NCBI RefSeq assembly: GCF_900116875.1
Contig: NZ_FPCC01000018.1
Location: 1 to 64,000 of the forward strand
DNA length: 64,000 nucleotides
Direction of reading: 5' to 3'
Origin: Butyrivibrio sp. INlla21
GTDB taxonomy: Bacteria; Bacillota; Clostridia; Lachnospirales; Lachnospiraceae
The notes below the pieces were generated by a model. The model made no database searches, was not told the DNA's origin, and saw only the letters and a list, made by a program, of their open reading frames with translations. The translations under genes were made by a program, and so were the position numbers. Position 1 is the stretch's first letter. Every line of letters starts with the position of its first letter. Positions 34,873-43,260 of this stretch are shown here, piece after piece.

Positions 34873-34956
34873 GGGGATTTGAGTAAAAATCCAAAATAAA
34901 TGAATGGGGATTTGCGTTAAAAATGCATTTACACGAATGGGGATTTGCGTTATACT
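34873..34956 (+). promoter_or_regulatory. three 33-bp-spaced direct repeats over the ATPase promoter
   Basis: GGGGATTTG starts at 34873, 34906 and 34939, exactly 33 bases apart; the last two copies extend to GGGGATTTGCGTT with AAT before them. The third lies between a -35 TTTACA (34928-34933) and a -10 TATACT (34951-34956) with 17-base spacing. Three turns of spacing on one DNA face suggest cooperative binding of a repressor, possibly the ATPase product itself. Confidence 0.7.
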
Positions 34957-34980
34957 CGGTTTGAAAGGACGGATTGATGT

Positions 34981-36321
34981 ATGGAAAAACCGGTATTTAG
35001 AAGGAAAATCTATAGCGAGATTCTTGAATGGAAGGAAAATCGAAGTGATAAGTACGCATTGCTGATTAAGGGAGCGAGACGAGTCGGTAAATCGACTATA
35101 GCGGAAGAATTTGCTAAAAAAGAGTTTAAATCATACATCATGATTGATTTTGCCCATACCAGCAAGGCAATCAAGGACTTATTTGATGATACTTATGATC
35201 TGGATTTCTTCTTTTTACAGTTGCAGCAATTGACCGGAACAAGATTATTTGAGAAAGAATCTGTGATCATTTTTGATGAAGTCCAGTTGTTTCCCAAGGC
35301 AAGGCAGGCAATAAAGTATCTCGTAGCCGATGGCAGATATAAATACATTGAGACAGGGTCACTTATATCAATCAGGAAGAATACGAAGGATATTCTGATC
35401 CCAAGCGAAGAACATAAAATATCTATGTATCCGATGGATTTTGAGGAATTTTTGTGGGCAATCGGTGATGAGGTTTCTACCGGGACGATCAAAATGCTTA
35501 TGGAAAAAAAGAGACCTGCGGGGAATTCTATTCACAGGAGTCTCATGCGGACATTTAGATTATATATGCTGATCGGAGGAATGCCTCAGGCCATAGAAAC
35601 ATATTTAGAACAGAATAATCTGCAGGCGGTAGATGAGATCAAAAGAGACATAGTAGATCTTTACGAAGAAGATTTTACAAAAATCGATCCTTCCGGTCTG
35701 GCGGGGGACATATATGATGCGATACCCGCAAACTTAAGCGGCAATGCTTCGAGGTATGTATTATCAAGCGCGAGAGAAGGCACACGTTCCGGACAGGTAC
35801 GTGATCTGTTGCCGGATATGCTTTCTTCTTACACGGTCAATATAGCATATCACGCAAATAATCCCGGAGTTGGTATGGCGTTAGAGAAGGACGCAGGCAG
35901 ATATAAATTGTTTACTTCCGATGTAGGTTTGTTTGTGACGCTTGCGTTCAGGGATAAGAATTATACAGAGAATACAATTTATAATAAGTTGCTTTCCGAT
36001 AAACTTGAAGCCAATTTGGGCTATGTCTATGAAAATGTCGTTGCCCAGATGCTTGTTGCCAAAGGTAATAATCTGTTCTATTACACGATGGAAAGTGATT
36101 CATCAAATCATTTGTATGAGATAGATTTTCTGACTTCGGCGGGAAACAAGATTTGTCCTATAGAGGTGAAGTCGGGAAATTACAGAGGACATAAGTCGTT
36201 GGATGTGTTTTGTGATAAATTCAGGAGTCGTATATGCGAAAAATACGTTGTTCATACGAAAGATTATAAGAGGGAAAATGGTATTAGTTATATCCCGGTA
36301 TACATGGTACCGTTTTTATAA
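34981..36321 (+). CDS. AAA_14/DUF4143 ATP-binding protein
   Basis: A 446-residue P-loop ATPase. Walker A is KGARRVGKST (about residues 31-40) and Walker B VIIFDEVQLFP (about 93-103). The C-terminal DUF4143 part ends in a restriction-nuclease-like motif (HLYEIDFLTSAGNKICPIEV with K after it: E-x-D and ExK pattern). This family is widespread in gut anaerobes and archaea, often as single mobile genes, and its role is not established. It stands alone behind its own promoter with three repeats and no ribosome-site-linked partner. Confidence 0.88.
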   Translation: MEKPVFRRKIYSEILEWKENRSDKYALLIKGARRVGKSTIAEEFAKKEFKSYIMIDFAHTSKAIKDLFDDTYDLDFFFLQLQQLTGTRLFEKESVIIFDEVQLFPKARQAIKYLVADGRYKYIETGSLISIRKNTKDILIPSEEHKISMYPMDFEEFLWAIGDEVSTGTIKMLMEKKRPAGNSIHRSLMRTFRLYMLIGGMPQAIETYLEQNNLQAVDEIKRDIVDLYEEDFTKIDPSGLAGDIYDAIPANLSGNASRYVLSSAREGTRSGQVRDLLPDMLSSYTVNIAYHANNPGVGMALEKDAGRYKLFTSDVGLFVTLAFRDKNYTENTIYNKLLSDKLEANLGYVYENVVAQMLVAKGNNLFYYTMESDSSNHLYEIDFLTSAGNKICPIEVKSGNYRGHKSLDVFCDKFRSRICEKYVVHTKDYKRENGISYIPVYMVPFL

Positions 36322-36367
36322 AAGGTTGTGACATTATAGCATTGAAGAACTGTTATATTAGAATTGC

Positions 36368-36862
36368 ATGTGTAAGCAAGAGGTGACGCAAGCGCTGAAC
36401 ACTGACAGAATTATAAAAGAACTTGACGCAAGAAAGCATGAGCTAAGTCAAGCGATAGCGCTGGTGCGGAAAGGCGTAAAGAAGGCCCGGGAGGGGAAAC
36501 TCCGCATTTCTCATAGAAAAGGCTCGGCACAGTACTATTTGATAGCTGACAATGGTGATACCCGTGGCAAGTACATCAAAAAAGAGAACATTAAGCTTGT
36601 CAAAGAGTTGGCGCAGAAGGATTATTTAGAGAAGCTGATCAATAGGGCGGAAGCTGAATTGTCGCTCTTGGACAGTGTGATCGGTAAGCTTAAAGCATGT
36701 GATGCCACGCCGGAATCATTCTATTCTGAAATGCATAATGATCGAAAGAGCCTGATCTCGCCAATTCTTTTGGATGACGATGGCTATAGACTGCACAATC
36801 TTCAAATGCTGAATGCGGGGTACCATAATGGAACCCCGCTTTTTCATGCATTTTTCTTGTAA
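36368..36862 (+). pseudogene. truncated hypothetical protein (N-terminal part of a nuclease-like family)
   Basis: A 164-residue ORF with coiled-coil N-terminus (DARKHELSQAIALVRKGVKK) and KGSAQYYLIADNGDTRGKYI, as in a Lachnospiraceae family of about 300-residue proteins whose C-terminal half looks like a nuclease; that link is from memory. Here the family homology appears to stop near SPILLDDDGY, and the last codons run through a terminator hairpin. So the gene is probably cut short. Its ribosome site is unclear. Confidence 0.55.
36815..36845 (+). terminator. terminator inside the end of the truncated ORF
   Basis: GCGGGGTACCAT and ATGGAACCCCGC form a near-perfect stem over a tiny loop, followed by TTTTT. 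Confidence 0.8.
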
Positions 36863-36938
36863 AAAGAAGAACGTTGCGAGATACTGAATTCAACATCTGC
36901 AGGTGTGAAAAATTAATTTGAAAAGGACGGTTTATTAT

Positions 36939-37922
36939 ATGGTCGGATTTGGAGAGCAACTCAGAAGCGCGAGGGAATCAAATGGATTGACGCAGAAAGC
37001 ACTGGCTGAGCAATTATATGTTACAAGACAGACGGTCTCACGTTGGGAGTGCAGTGAGCGTTATCCTGACATTATTACATTAAAGAAAATATCCGAGATT
37101 TTGAGTGTTAGCCTTGACGACCTTTTATCCGGAAAGGAGATGACTAACGTGGTTGAAAAAAATCCTGTGGTGGAGAACAAAACAATTAATGCTATTACGA
37201 GTGTATTGTATGCACTTATAGCGATGTCTGTTTTTATGAAAATAGCTTTAGATATGGGCTTACTGTATATTCATGCTAATGAGAGGTTTGGAGGTTATTT
37301 TCCGCTTAGTGTTGAATTGGAGAGAATAATACTTTTGATTATTTTTTCTTACGGTATATATAGTGCTGTAAAAGATACATTGACGCCAAAGAGAATAGGA
37401 ATAATTTTGCTTATTTATTTTGGGGCACATTTATTACTGGATGGCGGGATCAGGCTTTATAGTAGAATTCCGGATTATAGTCAGATGCTCAAACATGCAA
37501 TGGATCCCGGCGGTGAAAAGTATGGTGTTGTTTCTAATAATCCCGGATCGTATTATATAATGATAATCAGAAATGTATTTAAAATTGTGTGGACGACTAT
37601 CATACCTTGTGCTTTGGGGGCAATAGCATCATTAGGCTTCTTTATACGCGATGGGAAGCGTAAGTTGTGGGTGAATATGCTGACAATTGCTTCGGCGCTG
37701 ATAATACTTGATACTGTGATCAGATTTATTAAAAGCTTTAGGATGGAGAAATTTTATACTATAAATAATTCTTTAGCATCTTATGATCATGCTATTGTAA
37801 ATATAAACGCATTTATAGCTGACTTTTTACTTGGAATTGCATTATCTGTACTGATCATTTACCAGACATATACATTGTACAGAAAGAGAAGAACGGCGAT
37901 GGACCTGGTAAATGAACCGTAG
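36939..37922 (+). CDS. XRE regulator with C-terminal membrane domain
   Basis: A 327-residue protein. The start is placed at ATG 36939, behind AAAAGGA; a TTG at 36918 overlaps that site. Residues 1-65 form an XRE HTH (SARESNGLTQKALAEQLYVT, VSRWECSERYPDI). After a short linker come five to six hydrophobic segments (for example ITSVLYALIAMSVFMKIALD, IILLIIFSYGIYSAV). HTH proteins with a membrane tail are common in Firmicutes; the signal is unknown. A fragment of a paralogue's C-terminus lies at 41541. Confidence 0.8.
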   Translation: MVGFGEQLRSARESNGLTQKALAEQLYVTRQTVSRWECSERYPDIITLKKISEILSVSLDDLLSGKEMTNVVEKNPVVENKTINAITSVLYALIAMSVFMKIALDMGLLYIHANERFGGYFPLSVELERIILLIIFSYGIYSAVKDTLTPKRIGIILLIYFGAHLLLDGGIRLYSRIPDYSQMLKHAMDPGGEKYGVVSNNPGSYYIMIIRNVFKIVWTTIIPCALGAIASLGFFIRDGKRKLWVNMLTIASALIILDTVIRFIKSFRMEKFYTINNSLASYDHAIVNINAFIADFLLGIALSVLIIYQTYTLYRKRRTAMDLVNEP

Positions 37923-38058
37923 GGACGAAGAAATGGTTTTAGTTCATTAGACACACCGTGTCCGGTACGAAAAAACGGCATTCCTCGCTTTGTGTCGTGG
38001 TATTGTTCGGACTGATTTTTTAAACTTCAATTATCCAAGGGAAGGAGGAGAAAAATCA

Positions 38059-39183
38059 TTGGACCAGAAAAAAGCAGGCAGATTTTTAAAAGAATTAAGA
38101 CATGAAAAGCAAATGACACAAGAACAGCTTGCGCAGGTTTTTAATGTAAGCTCCAGATCCGTATCACGTTGGGAAACCGGAACCAATCTACCGGATATTT
38201 CGTTACTGGTTGAGATTGCGGATTTCTATGATGTGGATGTCAGAGAAATAATTGAAGGAGAAAGAAAAAGCGAGATGATGGATAAAGAAGTAAGAGATGT
38301 CGCCACTAAGATGGCTGACTATGCTAATGAGGAAAAAGGCAGTCTTTTAAGGAAGATGCAGATAATTAGTTTCGTCGGTGTGTTGGTTTTATTGGTAGCT
38401 ATTTTTCTGCAGACATTTCATAAAAGCTTGGACGAGATAAATAAAGGTATCTTGTTTGTTTCGTTTATAGCGCTTGTGATCATGGCGATTTTAACGCTTT
38501 ATGTGACAGGTCTTTTGGAAAAGATCACTAAGAATAAACGACTCGTTAAATGGATAAAGTTCGTTACAATAGTCGGAGTGATCGCAGCTTTTTGGCGAGC
38601 GATCGTAATGACATTTATTGTTGGAATTCTTATGCTGATGGTATCAAGCGCGAAGGTAGAAGTATATGATGACGTGTCTGCCTACAACGATTATATGAAC
38701 TTTTCTAACGGGGCCTATGAAAAAGGCGTTGATACTCAGTGGACGAAGTGGGGTATGGACGAGACCATTTGGCCAAAAGAAATATCTAAGGAAATGAACG
38801 TTACAGACTTTAAGATGGTCTATTACAACCCGTGGGATGCGCAGTATTTGGGTTATATGGTCGTGGAATATTCCGAGGATGCTTATGCTGAAGAAGTAAA
38901 GAGGTTAAAAGAGTATGAGTCTACGGAATATATCGGATACTATTGTGTGGAAGAAGAAAAAACATATGAGCTTCTTGCGGTAAACGCCGATCCATATCAG
39001 GGATTTATTTATGCTCTGACTGACGGAAAAGGCAAAATAATCTATGGTGAGCAGATATTCTGTAACTATTTCATGGACCTTGAATATGATAAGTACATTC
39101 CAAAAGAGTATTTGCTCGATGGCTTTAATGCCACACAGGAATCAGAGTATTACCGAGAAAAACGTAAAGCGCTGGAAGGATGA
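38059..39183 (+). CDS. XRE regulator with membrane segments and extracytoplasmic part
   Basis: A 374-residue protein starting at TTG 38059, eight bases after AAGGAGGAG (better than the in-frame ATG at 37990, which has no ribosome site). Residues 1-70 form an XRE HTH (FLKELRHEKQMTQEQLAQVF, SRSVSRWETGTNLPDISLLV). Three hydrophobic stretches follow (IISFVGVLVLLVAIFLQTF, GILFVSFIALVIMAILTLYV, VTIVGVIAAFWRAIVMTFIV). The last 150 residues are soluble and of unknown fold. Likely a membrane-anchored one-component regulator. Confidence 0.78.
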   Translation: MDQKKAGRFLKELRHEKQMTQEQLAQVFNVSSRSVSRWETGTNLPDISLLVEIADFYDVDVREIIEGERKSEMMDKEVRDVATKMADYANEEKGSLLRKMQIISFVGVLVLLVAIFLQTFHKSLDEINKGILFVSFIALVIMAILTLYVTGLLEKITKNKRLVKWIKFVTIVGVIAAFWRAIVMTFIVGILMLMVSSAKVEVYDDVSAYNDYMNFSNGAYEKGVDTQWTKWGMDETIWPKEISKEMNVTDFKMVYYNPWDAQYLGYMVVEYSEDAYAEEVKRLKEYESTEYIGYYCVEEEKTYELLAVNADPYQGFIYALTDGKGKIIYGEQIFCNYFMDLEYDKYIPKEYLLDGFNATQESEYYREKRKALEG

Positions 39184-39197
39184 ATTGGAATCGGCTG

Positions 39198-39280
39198 GAT
39201 AATCTTTACTTTTTATTCCTTAAAGTCCAATAATCTTTACTTTTTTAGCGCGCCGCGGTAAAATAAGTAAAGATTATTGG
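39198..39280. promoter_or_regulatory. operator: perfect 16-bp inverted repeat plus third half-site
   Basis: CCAATAATCTTTACTT (39227-39242) and AAGTAAAGATTATTGG (39265-39280) are perfect inverted copies. A third half-site, ATAATCTTTACTT, lies about 29 bases upstream (near 39200). The right arm ends 14 bases before the Fic start and overlaps its ribosome site, so binding would block expression. Confidence 0.75.
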
Positions 39281-39293
39281 AGGTGAGACAAAT

Positions 39294-40214
39294 ATGATTT
39301 CGTATGAGGGTCTTGAAAAAGCCTTAAAGAAAAAAGGCATAGGAAAGACTGAGCTCTCTACGGAACTTGGGCTATCCACACGAACGGTCGCCAAGATAGC
39401 TAAGGGAGAGAAGCTTTCCAAGCGAAGTATACAGAAGATTGCTGAATATCTCGGCGAATCGCCTGATGTGATCATGAGAGATATTTCAGACAACAGCATT
39501 CTTCAGGTTCTTCGTGATGAAAAAGAAATGAGATTGTCCGGTGGCCTTTATCATGAGCTCCAGGTCAGGATGACATATAATTCAAATCATATTGAGGGAA
39601 GCAAGCTTTCGGAAGATCAGACAAGATTGATTTTTGAAACCAATACTCTTGATGTGAGAGATGGGATTCCTGTGGATGATGTTCTGGAAACGGTTCATCA
39701 TTTTAGGGCGATAGATTATGTGATAGATATTGCAGAGGATGAGCTAACTGAAGATATCATCAAACAACTGCATTTTGTTTTAAAGCATGATACCAAGGAT
39801 TCGACTCTGGGATGGTTTGCGGTAGGTGATTACAAAAAGCGTGCGAATGTCGTTGGTGGCAGAGAAACATCAAAGCCATCTGAGGTGCATAAGCACATGA
39901 AGGCTTTGATTGATAAATATAATGCCAAGGAAAAGGTCACGTTTGAAGATATCGTAGCATTTCATGCAGAGTTCGAATTAATCCATCCCTTCCAGGATGG
40001 AAACGGGCGTGTCGGAAGACTTGTTGCATTAAAAGAATGTCTTCATCACAATGTGATACCTTTCATCATTGAAGATACAAAGAAGAACTATTATTACAGA
40101 GGACTTTCCGAATGGAAAAATGAGAAGGGCTGGCTTATTGATACCTGTCTCGATGGACAGGACACTTTTGTAAAGCTACTGGATATGCTTGAAATACCGC
40201 GAACAGTTTTTTGA
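39294..40214 (+). CDS. Fic-domain protein with N-terminal HTH
   Basis: A 306-residue protein. Residues 1-60 form a Cro/C1-like HTH (GKTELSTELGLSTRTVAKIA). The Fic core has the catalytic loop HPFQDGNGRVGRL, the full HPFx(D/E)GNGRxxR motif, so AMP transfer is expected. Upstream of the core NSNHIEG matches the inhibitory-helix motif (S/T)xxxE(G/N), so the protein is self-inhibited. Fic enzymes modify Ser, Thr or Tyr hydroxyls on target proteins. The HTH and the inverted-repeat operator just upstream indicate autorepression. No separate antitoxin gene is needed with a built-in inhibitory helix. Confidence 0.9.
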   Translation: MISYEGLEKALKKKGIGKTELSTELGLSTRTVAKIAKGEKLSKRSIQKIAEYLGESPDVIMRDISDNSILQVLRDEKEMRLSGGLYHELQVRMTYNSNHIEGSKLSEDQTRLIFETNTLDVRDGIPVDDVLETVHHFRAIDYVIDIAEDELTEDIIKQLHFVLKHDTKDSTLGWFAVGDYKKRANVVGGRETSKPSEVHKHMKALIDKYNAKEKVTFEDIVAFHAEFELIHPFQDGNGRVGRLVALKECLHHNVIPFIIEDTKKNYYYRGLSEWKNEKGWLIDTCLDGQDTFVKLLDMLEIPRTVF

Positions 40215-40293
40215 CGATTTGCTCAAAATTCTCAGATGAGATAAAATAAGATACTTGGTGGGGAAAAGAGAAAAAGGAAAGAGGTAACTAAAT

Positions 40294-40998
40294 ATGAGTA
40301 AAATTTCTAAGAGCAGAGATGCGCAGATCGTATTTCAGTCTTTTTACTGCGCACTTGCGGTGATTGCATGTGTGGGGAGCGTTGGGTTTTTTAACATGCA
40401 ATTTGAAGGGGACTTCTATATCTTCTTCACCAACATCAGTAACTATCTATGTGCTGGCATTATGCTTGCCGAGCTTATTCAGACCCTGAGGAAAAAAGGC
40501 GATGGATATGTGACACTTAAGCCGGGGCTTCGCGTGATAAGTATGCTTGGAATCATACTGACATTTTTGGTTTTCAATATCTTGCTGGCCGGAGATGCGG
40601 GAAGAGATCCTGCGCTTAATTATAAAGTTGAATGTATTTTGTGCCATGTCGTTTTGCCTATTATGTATACAGCTGATTGGGTATTGTTCTATGAGCATGG
40701 AACAATGAACTGGAAAATGCCACTTCTGTCATCGCTGTTCCCGCTTACATATGTGGGATATGTATTCGCACACGCGGCACTCAGAAACTTTGACAGCAGC
40801 ATAATGAATCACACAGGAACAAATCCGCTCATCTATCCGTACTTTTTCTTAAATCCGGAGAGAGTCGGAATACAGGGTGTGATCACTTGGGTTCTTGTAC
40901 TACTGGTATTCTTCATTGTATTGGGATTTATCTTTATGCTGATAGATCATGTGCTTGGAAGAAAAAAGCAAGCTGTGGTGCTGAAGCAAGCTTGCTAA
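40294..40998 (+). CDS. Pr6Pr-family membrane protein
   Basis: A 234-residue protein with six predicted membrane helices (for example FYCALAVIACVGSVGFFNM, MLGIILTFLVFNILLAG, VLVLLVFFIVLGFIFMLI) and conserved FFTNISNYL and NPLIYPYFFL motifs of the Pr6Pr (FAR-17a/AIG1-like) family. Its biochemical role is unknown. It has an AAAGAGGT ribosome site and a terminator follows. Confidence 0.78.
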   Translation: MSKISKSRDAQIVFQSFYCALAVIACVGSVGFFNMQFEGDFYIFFTNISNYLCAGIMLAELIQTLRKKGDGYVTLKPGLRVISMLGIILTFLVFNILLAGDAGRDPALNYKVECILCHVVLPIMYTADWVLFYEHGTMNWKMPLLSSLFPLTYVGYVFAHAALRNFDSSIMNHTGTNPLIYPYFFLNPERVGIQGVITWVLVLLVFFIVLGFIFMLIDHVLGRKKQAVVLKQAC

Positions 40999-41019
40999 AT
41001 TAAATGAGAGAACAAATGA

Positions 41020-41064
41020 TAAAACGGGCGAAACGCTGAAATGGCGCTCCGCCCGCTTTTTTAT
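41020..41064 (+). terminator. terminator after the Pr6Pr gene
   Basis: CGGGCG and CGCCCG pair at the base of a stem that encloses AACGCTG/TGGCGCT, followed by TTTTTT. Confidence 0.75.
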
Positions 41065-41091
41065 TTAAAAGAAAATATCGAATGAATAAAA

Positions 41092-41107
41092 GTTAGCGCG
41101 TGCTAAC
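41092..41107. promoter_or_regulatory. GTTAGC-N4-GCTAAC operator 1
   Basis: GTTAGC GCGT GCTAAC, extended to a 22-base dyad by AAA and TTT on the flanks. It lies 56 bases before the truncated methyltransferase gene. One of five copies in the window. Confidence 0.75.
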
Positions 41108-41163
41108 TTTTTGTAGTATTATAGAATCACGTTTTTATAAAAATATGAGAGGGTTTATATTTC

Positions 41164-41466
41164 ATGTACAAAATCGAGAAGAACACTGTTCAAGAAACAC
41201 TGATAATACCTTTGATAGGAAGAAAAGTGTGCTCCGAACATTTCCCTGAGCTATTTAATGATCCCGAGGCTGAGCGCATATGCTCAATGATCGATTACGA
41301 TTTTGAAGAAAAGTGCAAGAAGATGGAGACCAAGACAGGACTTCACGGAGCGCTTGAGGTTGCCCAGAGACAATATGGTCTTGCATGGGAGGTAAAAGAC
41401 TATTTGAAAAAACATCCAAGTGCAGCGGTAGTCAATCTCGGATGCGGTCTCGACGATACATTATAA
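41164..41466 (+). pseudogene. truncated SAM-dependent methyltransferase (leucine carboxyl MTase-like)
   Basis: A 100-residue ORF. It matches the N-terminal third of class I methyltransferases of the LCMT type: KNTVQETLIIPLIGRKVCSE, IDYDFEEKC, and it stops just after the SAM-binding start AAVVNLGCGLDDTL. Intact relatives are about 260-280 residues. The remainder of the gene is not found downstream. The conserved operator before it shows it once belonged to the GTTAGC regulon. Confidence 0.8.
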
Positions 41467-41540
41467 TTCCAGTGGCCAAAACTGCTCCATCCATCAGCCG
41501 AATATCTAAATATCTCACTTAAATTTCTAAGGACAATGCT

Positions 41541-41657
41541 TTGATGTTGTTACTTGGAATAACAAGTTATGCGCTGTTATTTTACCAGACCCGGACATTG
41601 TACAGAAAGCGCAAAGTTGCTATGGATATTAGTAATGAAAGGGTTCACGAAGCATAG
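41541..41657 (+). pseudogene. C-terminal fragment of an HTH-membrane regulator
   Basis: The frame reads LMLLLGITSYALLFYQTRTL then YRKRKVAMDISNERVHEA and stop. The end of the regulator at 36939 reads FLLGIALSVLIIYQTYTL then YRKRRTAMDLVNEP. So this is the tail of a paralogue, cut at its left side. Between 41467 and 41540 nothing recognisable is seen. Confidence 0.75.
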
Positions 41658-41667
41658 GAATATAATA

Positions 41668-41694
41668 AAGCCCGCATCATTTGCGGGCTTTTGC
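41668..41694 (+). terminator. terminator after the regulator fragment
   Basis: AAGCCCGCA (41668-41676) pairs with TGCGGGCTT (41682-41690) over TCATT, followed by a T-rich stretch. Confidence 0.8.
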
Positions 41695-41717
41695 TTGTAG
41701 ATCACTATGTGGTCGGA

Positions 41718-42278
41718 TTACTCAAAACTGCTAGCTATACTCATTTGATTCAGATTACATATTTTTTCAAAGATACTTGGTCTTTCTCGGCGGATTTTTT
41801 CATCGTGCTCACGTATTGTTTTCCAAATAAGCTTGGGAGTCTTGTATTGACTGTATGTTCCGATAAGGCATTTATCCTTTACTAATGAGAATAGATAATC
41901 GAGATCTCTATCTGTGTAAGTAGGGACAAGAGAATAGCCTTGGCTGACTCTAAGATAATCATCTCCATTAAATTCAAATGATTTTTGCCACCATGCAGTA
42001 TATGAGTTCCATCCTTTTTCGCCCCGTTTATTATCAGTTACTTGTGGAGCTTTGTATTTAGTCTTATAAAAGATGGATTGCCTATTTTGACGGAAGGAAC
42101 CGGAAGAGAAGGATTTATAAGATGCATCGAATCCTGCGTTATGAACGTCGGCTTTTGTAAGTTTACATTCGCAATAGCCATGATATGCATTTATAATAGA
42201 ATGAAGATGAGAGAAGAAAATGCTGAGACTTAGATAACCTAGGAGGACACACAATGATAAAAGTATATTGCTATTCAA
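41718..42278 (-). CDS. hypothetical protein, start uncertain
   Basis: A minus-strand ORF of up to 186 residues. The part from about residue 30 on looks protein-like (WNSYTAWWQKSFEFNGDDYL, SLVPTYTDRDLDYLFSLVKD, KLIWKTIREHDEKIRRERPS) with a charged, aromatic-rich composition and no low complexity. The first 25 codons are hydrophobic, overlap the start of the plus-strand gene at 42254, and carry no ribosome site. The true start may therefore be missing (truncated gene) or be a non-ATG codon near 42200. No family recognised. Confidence 0.4.
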   Translation of the reverse strand: MNSNILLSLCVLLGYLSLSIFFSHLHSIINAYHGYCECKLTKADVHNAGFDASYKSFSSGSFRQNRQSIFYKTKYKAPQVTDNKRGEKGWNSYTAWWQKSFEFNGDDYLRVSQGYSLVPTYTDRDLDYLFSLVKDKCLIGTYSQYKTPKLIWKTIREHDEKIRRERPSIFEKICNLNQMSIASSFE

Positions 42279-42607
42279 AATGTTCCACCTGCAAAAAAGC
42301 CTTGAAATGGCTTGATGACAATGGCGTTAAATACGAAAACATCGACATAAAAGAGAACCATCCCGACAAAAAGACGCTCAAAGATCTTAACGCAAAAAGC
42401 GGCCTTCCGCTGAAGAAGTTCTTCAACACAAGCGGAATGCTCTACAGAGAAATGGAACTTTCCAAGAAGCTTCCGAACATGAGCGACGACGAGATGCTGG
42501 ATATCCTTGCATCAGACGGAATGCTCGTTAAGAGACCCTTGCTCATAAAAGACAAAACCGTGCTCGCAGGCTTCAAGGAAGATGAGTGGAAAAAAGCAGT
42601 GTTGTAA
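42254..42607 (+). CDS. ArsC/Spx-family thioredoxin-fold protein
   Basis: A 117-residue protein with the ArsC-like fold: VYCYSKCSTCKKALKWLDDN (Cys-x-x-Cys), SGLPLKKFFNTSG, KRPLLI. Members are arsenate reductases, Spx regulators or unassigned reductases. Without the Spx RPI residue set or ars genes nearby, the role cannot be fixed. It has an AGGAGG ribosome site and is followed at 18 bases by the MBL hydrolase gene. Confidence 0.85.
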   Translation: MIKVYCYSKCSTCKKALKWLDDNGVKYENIDIKENHPDKKTLKDLNAKSGLPLKKFFNTSGMLYREMELSKKLPNMSDDEMLDILASDGMLVKRPLLIKDKTVLAGFKEDEWKKAVL

Positions 42608-42625
42608 TGATGGAGGGTAAAGCGC

Positions 42626-43240
42626 ATGGCAGCAAAACTTCTGTACCAAGGACACGCAAGCGTAAGGATTGTCACCGAAGAAGGCAAAGTAATATACCTT
42701 GATCCATTCATGGGAGACGGCTATGATCTTCCCGCGGATCTCATCCTTATGACGCATAATCACTACGATCACACTCAGGATAAGATGATAAAAAAGAAAA
42801 ATCCGGTCTGCACTTTGATCAAATGGAAAGATGCGCTTAAACGCGGAGAATATCAGACATTTGACCTTGGATATGTCACTGTCGAGGCTGTGGAAGCCGG
42901 ATACAACAAGAATCATAAGGCATCGGATTGTGTTGGATTTATACTCACTTTCGCAGACGGAGTTAAGGTTTATTTTTCCGGAGACACTTCGACTACGCCG
43001 TCAATGCCTGATCTGGGCAAAAGAAATCTCGACTACGCTTTCATCTGTTGCGACGGAGTTTTCAACATGGATGTCACCGAGGCATCAGAATGTGCCAAAG
43101 TCATCAACGCTAAACATACAATCCCTTACCACATGGAGCCCGTAAAAGATAAGACCGGATTCGATAAAGACGCGGCAGATAAATTCGACGGCCCCGGCAA
43201 GCTGATTGTTCGCCCGGGTGAAGAGATAGAGCTTAAATAA
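42626..43240 (+). CDS. MBL-fold metallohydrolase (UlaG-like)
   Basis: A 204-residue protein with the metallo-beta-lactamase motif THNHYDHTQDK and later GDTST, plus a C-terminal His region (HTIPYHMEP). These supply the two-metal site. Relatives include L-ascorbate-6-phosphate lactonase UlaG and RNase-like proteins; the substrate here is unknown. It is in a likely operon with the ArsC-like gene and the nitroreductase. Confidence 0.87.
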   Translation: MAAKLLYQGHASVRIVTEEGKVIYLDPFMGDGYDLPADLILMTHNHYDHTQDKMIKKKNPVCTLIKWKDALKRGEYQTFDLGYVTVEAVEAGYNKNHKASDCVGFILTFADGVKVYFSGDTSTTPSMPDLGKRNLDYAFICCDGVFNMDVTEASECAKVINAKHTIPYHMEPVKDKTGFDKDAADKFDGPGKLIVRPGEEIELK

Positions 43241-43260
43241 GCGCGCTGAAAGGAGAAGCA

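Noticed and set aside
34873..34956. Repeats upstream of the ATPase gene considered as a CRISPR array
   Set aside because: Only three units, a short conserved core and no spacer-like variable blocks of constant length with full repeats; the third overlaps a promoter. They read as operators.
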